From Euryarchaeota archaeon UBA125 (GTDB taxonomy: Archaea; Thermoplasmatota; Poseidoniia; Poseidoniales; Thalassarchaeaceae), in NCBI GenBank assembly GCA_002502625.1, contig DAPV01000015.1, forward strand, positions 13,406-24,438: a stretch of 11,033 nucleotides of DNA. Reading direction: 5' to 3'. Positions 1 to 6,177 of this stretch are shown here, one piece after another. The position numbers were made by a program, and so were the translations under genes. Each line of letters opens with the position of its first letter. Position 1 is the stretch's first letter. A model generated the notes under the pieces. The model was not told the origin of the DNA and did no database searches. It saw nothing but the letters and a program-made list of their open reading frames with translations.

Positions 1-1479
1 CATTTTTCCTCAATTAATGGCCCAGAAATTATTTCTAAATACTATGGCGAATCCGAAAAAGCGTTACGTGAAATATTTGATGAAGCTACTCAAAATGCTC
101 CAGCAATCATTTTCATCGATGAATTAGATAGTATTGCTCCTAAACGTGAAGATGTAACTGGTGAAGTTGAACGAAGAGTAGTTGCTCAACTTTTGACACT
201 AATGGACGGAATGCAAGGTCGAGATAATGTAATTGTTATCGGTGCAACAAATCGCCGTGATGCAATTGATCAAGCATTAAGAAGACCTGGTAGGTTTGAT
301 AGAGAACTTGAGATTGGAGTACCTGATAGAGAAGGTCGTCGTGAAATAGTAGATATCCATACTAGGGGGATGCCGATTAGTGATGACTTCGAAATCGAAT
401 GGGTTTTGGAAAATTCATATGGATTTGTAGGTGCAGATATTAATGCTCTAGTCCGAGAAGCAGCAATGAAAGCTCTACGTAGATATTTACCTGAAATAGA
501 TCTTGATGAGGAAGACATACCTACAGAGGTTCTTGAAAAGATGGAAGTAAAGATGATTGATTTCCGTGAAGCTATTAAGGATATAGAACCGAGCGCATTA
601 AGAGAAATTTATGTTGAAATTCCAGAGGTAAGTTGGGATCAAGTAGGTGGACTTCAAGAGATTAAAGATCGTTTGAAAGAGAGCATTGAATGGCCTTTAA
701 CTCAACCTGAATTATTCGCTCATTTTGGAGTAAAACCTCCGAGAGGAGTGCTTCTTTTCGGCGCACCTGGTACCGGAAAAACGCTTATCGCTAAAGCAAT
801 CGCTAACGAGGCAAAAGCAAATTTCATTTCAGTCAAGGGTCCTGAAATGATATCTAAATGGGTAGGTGAATCAGAAAGAGGGATTCGAGAGGTATTCAAG
901 AAGGCTAAGCAAGCTGCACCCAGTATAATTTTCCTTGATGAATTTGAGTCTATTGCTGGAGCAAGAGTTGAGAATAGAGGAGAAGGAAGTGATGTAATGA
1001 ATCGAGTAGTAAATCAATTACTTTCTTCAATGGACGGGGTTGAAGCTCTTGAAGGAGTGATAGTAATTGCTGCTACAAATAGGCCTGAGATGATAGATCC
1101 GGCTCTTCTTCGTTCAGGTAGATTTGAACGAGTATTACATGTCCCGCCTCCTGATGAAGCTTCAATTAAAGAAATATTGAAGATTCATACTGCAGAAATG
1201 CCTCTAGGAAAGTTTGATCTGTCTTCATTTGCCAATACATTGAATGGTTATACTGGAGCAGATATTGAAGCAGTATGTAGAGAAGCGGCATTAATTGCAA
1301 TGAGGGCAGGAAGAAAGAGCATTTCTTCAAAACACTTTGATGAGGCAGTAAATAGGGTAAGGCCTACTGTAACTCCAGATATGATGCAATATTATGAGAA
1401 GTTGCAAGATATGTTAACTAGCGGATTAGATTCTATCCGTAGAAATAACGATGGTCTCAGAGGTATCGAATCAGTTTGA
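1..1479 (+). CDS. cdc48: Cdc48/VAT-type AAA+ ATPase, 5'-truncated by window edge
   Basis: Archaeal Cdc48/VCP/VAT unfoldase: a hexameric cytoplasmic motor that uses ATP to thread and unfold substrate proteins. The frame is open from base 1, so the N-domain and the D1 Walker A lie upstream of the window. Numbering codons from base 1, D1 shows the aromatic pore loop KYYGES (13-18), Walker B IIFIDE (36-41) and the arginine-finger segment RRPGRFDRE. D2 is complete: Walker A GAPGTGKT (254-261), pore loop KWVGES (286-291), Walker B IIFLDE (309-314), sensor-1 AATN and arginine-finger segment LRSGRFER. Both Walker B glutamates are present, so both rings look active. D2 Walker B continues as FESIAGARV, a little off the usual DEIDAIAP form. 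The C-terminus is GLRGIESV, without an HbYX proteasome-docking motif. The next gene starts 8 bases after the stop, so the two are probably cotranscribed. Family assignment is secure; the substrate is unknown. Confidence 0.96.
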   Translation, partial: HFSSINGPEIISKYYGESEKALREIFDEATQNAPAIIFIDELDSIAPKREDVTGEVERRVVAQLLTLMDGMQGRDNVIVIGATNRRDAIDQALRRPGRFDRELEIGVPDREGRREIVDIHTRGMPISDDFEIEWVLENSYGFVGADINALVREAAMKALRRYLPEIDLDEEDIPTEVLEKMEVKMIDFREAIKDIEPSALREIYVEIPEVSWDQVGGLQEIKDRLKESIEWPLTQPELFAHFGVKPPRGVLLFGAPGTGKTLIAKAIANEAKANFISVKGPEMISKWVGESERGIREVFKKAKQAAPSIIFLDEFESIAGARVENRGEGSDVMNRVVNQLLSSMDGVEALEGVIVIAATNRPEMIDPALLRSGRFERVLHVPPPDEASIKEILKIHTAEMPLGKFDLSSFANTLNGYTGADIEAVCREAALIAMRAGRKSISSKHFDEAVNRVRPTVTPDMMQYYEKLQDMLTSGLDSIRRNNDGLRGIESV

Positions 1480-1483
1480 GGTG
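1478..1483 (+). promoter_or_regulatory. Shine-Dalgarno overlapping the cdc48 stop
   Basis: GAGGTG matches the archaeal anti-Shine-Dalgarno sequence and overlaps the cdc48 TGA stop. It lies 4 bases before the ATG at 1488. This favours that ATG over the in-frame TTG at 1476, which would precede the ribosome-binding site, and suggests translational coupling to cdc48. Confidence 0.7.
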
Positions 1484-1487
1484 TTCA

Positions 1488-1730
1488 ATGCCAGCCACAT
1501 TCACTCGCGAACTTCTTTCTAGAGAAGTTAGAGATAAAAATGGGGATGTACTTGGGCATGTTGCAGACTTAATTTTCGACACACATACTGGAAGTGTAAC
1601 TTTTGTATTAATAAGAATTCATTCTGATTTAGATCCTTCCCAGTTACCCTGGCCGTCCGAATTAGGAATGATTTCATTGCCTATCGATGAAGTTAGAGAG
1701 ATATCATCTATAATTCACTTACATCGTTGA
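1488..1730 (+). CDS. Single-domain PRC-barrel protein
   Basis: An 80-residue protein consisting almost entirely of one PRC-barrel, a small beta-barrel used for protein-protein or RNA contacts. The family pattern is visible: RELLSREVRDKNGDVLGHVADLIFD, then tGSVTFVLIRI, then a short loop ending in ISLPIDEVREI. There is no signal peptide or membrane segment, so it should be cytoplasmic. I chose the ATG at 1488 because of the GAGGTG just upstream; a TTG at 1476 would add four residues. It follows cdc48 by 8 bases, suggesting one transcript and a possible working link. In other archaea PRC-barrel proteins act in cell division (CdvA, and the CdpB proteins of haloarchaea) and in RNA metabolism. Which role applies here cannot be read from the sequence. 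Confidence 0.85.
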   Translation: MPATFTRELLSREVRDKNGDVLGHVADLIFDTHTGSVTFVLIRIHSDLDPSQLPWPSELGMISLPIDEVREISSIIHLHR

Positions 1731-1745
1731 ATCATCATTGTACTT

Positions 1746-1779
1746 GTGCGCATAACCGTCTTAAGGCTTGTATGCGCGT
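1746..1779. repeat. Inverted repeat between PRC-barrel and DUF4350 genes
   Basis: GCGCATA (1748-1754) and TATGCGC (1771-1777) form a perfect 7-bp stem, extendable by two G-T pairs, around a 16-base loop that contains the palindrome CTTAAG. It lies in the only sizeable gap of the left arm. No T-run follows, so it is not a classic terminator. It could be a regulator site, an RNA hairpin in the leader of the next gene, or chance. Confidence 0.4.
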
Positions 1780-1800
1780 CTGAACTTTGCTCCAGTCTAT

Positions 1801-1809
1801 GGAGGGTGA
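1801..1809 (+). promoter_or_regulatory. Shine-Dalgarno of the DUF4350 gene
   Basis: GGAGGGTGA is a strong ribosome-binding site; its GGAGG ends 8 bases before the ATG at 1814. It decides that start over the in-frame ATG at 1799, which overlaps the site itself, and the TTG at 1787. Confidence 0.7.
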
Positions 1810-1813
1810 ACTT

Positions 1814-3439
1814 ATGGCGGTACCGAGCCTCTCTGGAGTTGGAAATTGGCTTCGTTCACCTTCCGGAAAAAGAATGGTCGCTTTGTCTTTGTTTTATCTC
1901 ACATTAGGACTTCTCTTTTCAACCGTTGCGGGCACATATATTACGCGTTCAGAAGTCCATCAAAGTGCATACGGTGAAGATTGGAATGATATGAGTGCAT
2001 TTAGAGCAGATATCAAGAATCAAGGAATAACAACAACTAGTATTGTAAGTAGTCCATTATTGTTAGAAGAAATACAATCTCCACGTGATACTGTTTTTGT
2101 TGTTTCAGGGATTGAAAGAGATACTATTTCACTTCCTAGATTTAGTGCAGATAGTAGTGTTATTCAGTTGGTAGAAGGATTAGGATACTCTACATCAGAA
2201 ATTGACGCCATAAGCAATTTTGTTGAACGGGGGGGGACCATAGTTGTTTTAGATGACTTTGGGTATGCACAAGGATTAGCTGATGAGTTTGGATTAGGAT
2301 TCAGTGGTCATCAGTTATATGATACTCAAACTTGGGATCCTGATTTAGATTTCAATTATGTATGGTTGAATATCACTAATGGTTTCAATTATTCCACATC
2401 ATCCGGATCTAGAACTAATACTAATCCTTGTATTGCTGATGAAGATTCAGATGGAACTCCAGATTTCTTAGAGGGAATAGTAGTTCCAACAACAGAAGAA
2501 TTGGGACTTTGTTCACATCGTTGGGACTCTATTAGTGCAACTTACAATATGGATCCTGGTTATGACTTGTTACTGAATCAACCTAGTGCTTTTGATAAAG
2601 GTGAAGCAGGTGAAAATTCAGATGATAATTTGTATCCTATTGGATTCTCTACTCAAGATGCTTATTTAGATACTAACAATGATGGAAAGTTGACTGTAGG
2701 ATTCAGTGGAACTGATGCTGGTTCTGATGAACAAGGTCCATTTGCAATGTATGTGAAATATTGTCGCTCCAGAAATTGTGACAATCCTGATTCAGGAAGA
2801 GCTTACTTCGTGACAGATGGAAGTTTGTTGGTGAATTCAATTTACGACACTGAAGGAGTAGAGAGTGGAGCATATGGTGAATTCAACAAGACTCCTGACA
2901 TAAATGATAATCGTCGATGGGCTCTAGATTTGATTGCAGAAGCGTTGATGTCAAATGATGGAAATGCTAGCATCTCATCAGATGCTCAAGTTATATTCGA
3001 TGAGAGTAGACATCAACAACCTAGTTTTATGGGAGATACATACAATCTACTCTATTACATTCTGATTTATTTCACTAATGATTGGATGGCAATGTTATTG
3101 ATGTTCTTAGGTTTATTTGTTCTCTTTGAATTTATTATTATCAAAAAGTTAGATCCTGAGCCATGGCGACACGTTTTCAGCATTATTTACTATGGATATG
3201 GAGATTCTCGAAGATACGAATATTATGGAAGAGCTAATAAAATTAAACAGATTCTTTTGACTAGGGTAAGAAATGTAAATTCATTAACAAGAGAAGAATT
3301 CGATGCTCTTCCTGCTAGAGATTTACAGAAGATGGTTGATGACCCAGTATTGATTAAATTTATTTTTGAAGATAGACGGTATTCAATGGAAGAAATGATC
3401 GCAGTAATCAAAAGAATCAAGACTTGGGGGCGACGTTAA
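1814..3439 (+). CDS. DUF4350-type membrane-anchored protein with large external domain
   Basis: A 541-residue protein starting at the ATG after GGAGGGTGA. A first membrane helix (about 21-43) follows a short basic N-terminus. The next ~370 residues are Ser/Asp/Asn-rich and probably outside the cell. A hydrophobic stretch (409-420) and a strong helix (425-444) then lead into a basic cytoplasmic tail of about 95 residues. DUF4350-like features are the segment ISNFVERGGTIVVLDDFG (133-150) and VIFDESRH (393-400), resembling the family's DE-x-H motif. The external domain has two Asp-rich loops that resemble calcium sites: D209-E-D-S-D-G214 with D217, and D286-T-N-N-D-G291. It also has four cysteines (206, 233, 317, 322) that could form disulfides. 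The gene abuts the DUF58 gene with no gap. DUF4350 proteins accompany MoxR-DUF58 sets thought to act in assembly of envelope or metal-containing complexes, but their biochemical role is unknown. Confidence 0.75.
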   Translation: MAVPSLSGVGNWLRSPSGKRMVALSLFYLTLGLLFSTVAGTYITRSEVHQSAYGEDWNDMSAFRADIKNQGITTTSIVSSPLLLEEIQSPRDTVFVVSGIERDTISLPRFSADSSVIQLVEGLGYSTSEIDAISNFVERGGTIVVLDDFGYAQGLADEFGLGFSGHQLYDTQTWDPDLDFNYVWLNITNGFNYSTSSGSRTNTNPCIADEDSDGTPDFLEGIVVPTTEELGLCSHRWDSISATYNMDPGYDLLLNQPSAFDKGEAGENSDDNLYPIGFSTQDAYLDTNNDGKLTVGFSGTDAGSDEQGPFAMYVKYCRSRNCDNPDSGRAYFVTDGSLLVNSIYDTEGVESGAYGEFNKTPDINDNRRWALDLIAEALMSNDGNASISSDAQVIFDESRHQQPSFMGDTYNLLYYILIYFTNDWMAMLLMFLGLFVLFEFIIIKKLDPEPWRHVFSIIYYGYGDSRRYEYYGRANKIKQILLTRVRNVNSLTREEFDALPARDLQKMVDDPVLIKFIFEDRRYSMEEMIAVIKRIKTWGRR

Positions 3440-4693
3440 ATGTGGACTAGAAAAGCGTCAATTCTTGGGGCAGGAGGAGTATCACTCGTTCTCGTAGGAA
3501 TGATGATGTCTAATTTCCAAATGATGGTTTTTGGTGTAGCATTCGTTGCATTCCTAGCAGTTAATTCATGGATTACTGGTCATGGAGATATTCAAGTCGT
3601 TCGTACTTTAAGTGCTGATAATTTGTATAAAGGTGATGATTTGTACGTTGAATTAGAAATTACTAATCCTTCTTGGCGTAGAACTCAACAATTGGAGATA
3701 TATGACAATGTTCCTCATGAGATGAAGTTACGTAGTGGCCTTAATTACATGCGTGTAAATCTTGGCCCAGGAGAGACAACTCGAGTTAGATATGTTTTGA
3801 GATGCCCCTTGAGAGGCCACTATTCTATTGGGCCAATATCAATTCGTTATCGTGATTCCTTCAACTTATTTTCTCAAGAAATGTATGTGGATCATCGTTC
3901 TGATTTGATAGTATTCCCTCAGGTTCGAGAAATTGAGGAAGCTATGGTGAGAAGTCGTACTCCCAAAATGTATACTGGAGCGACAACATTGCGAACTCCA
4001 GGTCCAGGTACAGAATTTTTCAGTTTACGTGAATATGTTCCAGGTGATCCATTCAAGATAATTAATTGGAAAGCGTTTGCTCGAACAGGTCAACTAATTG
4101 TCAATGAGAAATGTAGGGATGCTGTTACTGATGTCTTTATTCTAGTTGATAGCAGAGATATTAGTAGAATAGGTACAGTTCTCAAGAATCCATTAGAGGT
4201 AGGCACAGTCGCTGCAGCATCTTTAGCTTCATATTTCATTAAACGAAGAGATAGCGTAGCACTAGCAGTATATGATGAACGACTTTCTTTCTTATCGCCT
4301 GATACAGGCGATAAGCAGTATTTCAAAATTTTAAGCAGTCTTGCTGGCGTTGCACCTAAGGGGGCAATGCCTCTACAGGCAGTTACAAATGCTCTCTCTT
4401 CACGATTTAGTCGTGGTTCACCTGTATTCATTATCAGTGCCTTAGAAGGGGATGGAACCACAATTCCAGCCATTAGAGACTTAGCTGGTAGAGGTCATGA
4501 AGTAATTATTTTGAGTCCTAGTAGCGTTGACTTTGAGCGTTTAGTTAGTCGCATTCCTAGAACTTCGTACGAAGTCCTAAAATTAGAGAGACAGAATAGA
4601 CTTACTGCATTAGCTGGATTTGGTGCTAGAGTAATTGATTGGATGCCTGATGTTGAATTGTCTCAAGCATTATTGCAGGTGAAAATGGGGTGA
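3440..4693 (+). CDS. DUF58 domain protein (VWA-like, MoxR-associated family)
   Basis: A 417-residue protein with one or two N-terminal membrane helices (about 8-22 and 27-46). A beta-rich, probably immunoglobulin-like stretch follows (about 50-155: LEITNPSWRRTQQLEIYDNVP), then the DUF58 core. The core signature is clear: GTEFFSLREYVPGDPFKIINWKAFARTGQLIVNE, with R197-E-Y199, P201-G-D203, W210 and A214-R-T-G217. A VWA-like strand follows with VDSRD (236-240), a degenerate MIDAS-type DxSxS site in which the second serine is replaced by Asp. The start codon directly follows the TAA of the DUF4350 gene and has only a weak G-rich ribosome-binding site, so translation is probably coupled. Members usually work with a MoxR AAA+ ATPase as chaperone-like adaptors. 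No MoxR lies beside it here. A perfect hairpin lies within the coding region at 4291-4315. Confidence 0.88.
   Translation: MWTRKASILGAGGVSLVLVGMMMSNFQMMVFGVAFVAFLAVNSWITGHGDIQVVRTLSADNLYKGDDLYVELEITNPSWRRTQQLEIYDNVPHEMKLRSGLNYMRVNLGPGETTRVRYVLRCPLRGHYSIGPISIRYRDSFNLFSQEMYVDHRSDLIVFPQVREIEEAMVRSRTPKMYTGATTLRTPGPGTEFFSLREYVPGDPFKIINWKAFARTGQLIVNEKCRDAVTDVFILVDSRDISRIGTVLKNPLEVGTVAAASLASYFIKRRDSVALAVYDERLSFLSPDTGDKQYFKILSSLAGVAPKGAMPLQAVTNALSSRFSRGSPVFIISALEGDGTTIPAIRDLAGRGHEVIILSPSSVDFERLVSRIPRTSYEVLKLERQNRLTALAGFGARVIDWMPDVELSQALLQVKMG
4291..4315. repeat. Perfect 11-bp inverted repeat inside the DUF58 gene
   Basis: CTTATCGCCTG (4291-4301) and CAGGCGATAAG (4305-4315) are exact reverse complements around the 3-base loop ATA. 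In the protein it spans the segment LSPDTGDK. It is stronger than any other hairpin I noticed in the window. No T-run directly follows, so I do not call a terminator. Function, if any, is unknown. Confidence 0.75.
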
Positions 4694-4694
4694 T
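4687..4694 (+). promoter_or_regulatory. Shine-Dalgarno overlapping the DUF58 stop
   Basis: GGGGTGAT contains GGTGAT, a match to the archaeal anti-Shine-Dalgarno sequence. It includes the TGA stop of the DUF58 gene and ends 3 bases before the next ATG, indicating coupled translation. Confidence 0.6.
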
Positions 4695-4697
4695 ATA

Positions 4698-5918
4698 ATG
4701 GCTGATGATGTTGCAATTCAGAGTGAAGGAATAGAGACGTTACATCTCAAGGTTCTTCGACGAAAATGGCAAATTCTAGCTTTACAAATTACAGCTACAA
4801 TTTCGTTATTTTCTATGTATATTATGATGACTCGTACATATGGATCATGTGATATTATTGATTCTACTTCGTGGTGCCCGGCTTTAGATCATACTCTTAC
4901 TTTGAGTGCTTTACAACAATTTCTTGTCTTACAGCCTGATCCTCTATCTTTGCCAATCCCAAATTGGATGACTGGAGTAGGAAATTCTGGAGATGGACGG
5001 TATTGGATGCCTTTGTTTGTGATTTCAATTCTTGTTGCAGGATGGACAATTCTAGGTTTACAAACCGCTAAATTGAGAAGAAGAGTAAATATGGGAATCC
5101 TAGGTTTTGCTTTGTTATATTTGGCAGGACTATTTGTGATAACTTGGTTAATTGGAATGATATTTAGTTTCGATTTATATCTTCCATTTGGACAAATTGA
5201 TTCGAATAAAAATCATGTTGAATATCTAGTAGGTCCTCTATTATTGTATATTCAGGTCTTTGTTCTAGTGTTTTATTTCCTCCCAGTTATTTCAGGTTTA
5301 CTTGGTATTTGGGGAATGTCAAAATCCAGGATATCTTGGGCAATAGGTTCTACAATAATTTACCTTGGACTTCATGCACTTTTATCATACGAGGGAGTTC
5401 GTTCTACTATCGAACTTAATCTAAGCGCTCTACCAGTACAGATTGGAGATGCAACTGAATGGGGAGGATTAGTCGCTCCAGAAATTGTACCTTTATTGAT
5501 CATCAGTTTACTTCTAATGGTATTCTTAGAGTCTGGATTTGCCACTATTCGTTATGTTGAATATGCATTCAAATTACCTGAATCTTGTAAGAAAGATCCT
5601 GAATATGTTAGTCAATTTGACAATATCCTAAATGTTCATCTTCAACAGACGGTTGGTGTAAGCTTCTTTGTAGGTTTAGTCACCGCTCTCGCATTGAAAT
5701 TTGATGATTTAATTGTTGATCTTGTTTCTGTTTTTGAAGGCTCTCAGTGGAGTGAACAAGTCAAAGAGTCTCTTGAACTTCAGTTAACATACGGGACAGT
5801 AATTTCTGCAATGATTTTTGTTATATTTATTGCTGGTTTACGTTATATTATTCCTTGGCCAAGAATTTCGGGATTAATTGAAAAAGGAATACGCCAAATC
5901 AGGGACCAATCAGTTTGA
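4698..5918 (+). CDS. Eight-helix integral membrane protein, family unknown
   Basis: A 406-residue protein that I do not assign to a family. Hydrophobic segments by eye lie at about 25-45, 103-122, 132-158, 175-204, 213-231, 260-280, 317-335 and 364-386, with a basic patch LRRR (126-129) between helices 2 and 3. A loop of about 55 residues between helices 1 and 2 carries C51 and C60. If that loop is outside, as the basic segment before helix 1 suggests, the two could form a disulfide. It starts 4 bases after the DUF58 stop, with the ribosome-binding site overlapping that stop. It is therefore the third gene of the DUF4350-DUF58 operon and is likely a membrane partner of those two. No catalytic motif is evident. 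The last codon abuts a convergent gene. Confidence 0.8.
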   Translation: MADDVAIQSEGIETLHLKVLRRKWQILALQITATISLFSMYIMMTRTYGSCDIIDSTSWCPALDHTLTLSALQQFLVLQPDPLSLPIPNWMTGVGNSGDGRYWMPLFVISILVAGWTILGLQTAKLRRRVNMGILGFALLYLAGLFVITWLIGMIFSFDLYLPFGQIDSNKNHVEYLVGPLLLYIQVFVLVFYFLPVISGLLGIWGMSKSRISWAIGSTIIYLGLHALLSYEGVRSTIELNLSALPVQIGDATEWGGLVAPEIVPLLIISLLLMVFLESGFATIRYVEYAFKLPESCKKDPEYVSQFDNILNVHLQQTVGVSFFVGLVTALALKFDDLIVDLVSVFEGSQWSEQVKESLELQLTYGTVISAMIFVIFIAGLRYIIPWPRISGLIEKGIRQIRDQSV

Positions 5919-6164
5919 TTATCTATCTACTAACTTTGACATTAATTCAGCTATTAGTAAAGCAAAAAGTGTCCCAGGAAAACATGTAAGAAGAACTATT
6001 GTTTGATTATTAATGCCAAAATCTTGTTGCATTGAAAACCATGAACCTCCGAAAATAATTGAAAATCCAATAATTAGACAAATTATGTTCCATAATCGTT
6101 GATTTTTGTATTTCCCTAATGTTTCTTCTCTGCCGAGAAGAGTCATATTTTCATCGCTATTCAT
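5919..6164 (-). CDS. Small two-helix membrane protein
   Basis: An 81-residue protein: a charged N-terminal stretch of about 24 residues, helix 1 (about 25-44), a short polar loop, helix 2 (about 54-75) and a short charged end (SKLVDR). It looks like a hairpin membrane protein; no family is recognised. The ATG is supported by AAGGTGAT, which overlaps the stop of the 1061-residue coiled-coil gene upstream, so it is the last gene of the roadblock/coiled-coil operon. A reasonable inference is that it anchors, or is regulated with, that complex. Its stop codon directly abuts that of the convergent membrane protein gene. Confidence 0.75.
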   Translation of the reverse strand: MNSDENMTLLGREETLGKYKNQRLWNIICLIIGFSIIFGGSWFSMQQDFGINNQTIVLLTCFPGTLFALLIAELMSKLVDR

Positions 6165-6169
6165 TTGAC

Positions 6170-6177
6170 ATCACCTT
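6170..6177 (-). promoter_or_regulatory. Shine-Dalgarno overlapping the coiled-coil gene stop
   Basis: On the minus strand this reads AAGGTGAT, 5 bases before the ATG of the small membrane protein. It shares two bases (6176-6177) with the TAA stop of the upstream gene. This links the two genes in translation. Confidence 0.65.

Noticed and set aside
1..1479. The first gene being a MoxR ATPase partner for the DUF58 gene
   Set aside because: It has two AAA modules with Cdc48-type pore loops and Walker B, which is the classic tandem Cdc48 form, not MoxR.
1476..1487. TTG start for the PRC-barrel protein adding four residues
   Set aside because: It overlaps the cdc48 stop and precedes the GAGGTG ribosome-binding site; the ATG at 1488 is correctly spaced from that site.
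1787..1813. TTG (1787) or ATG (1799) start for the DUF4350 protein
   Set aside because: Both lie before or within the GGAGGGTGA site, which is placed for the ATG at 1814.
4562..4575. 14-base perfect palindrome ACTTCGTACGAAGT in the DUF58 gene
   Set aside because: About one palindrome of this length is expected by chance in a window this size, and it lies in coding sequence.
6124..6141. 7-bp hairpin near the start of the small membrane protein gene
   Set aside because: Short stem in coding sequence with no T-run; explained by the GAGAAG/CTTCTC codon pattern and chance.
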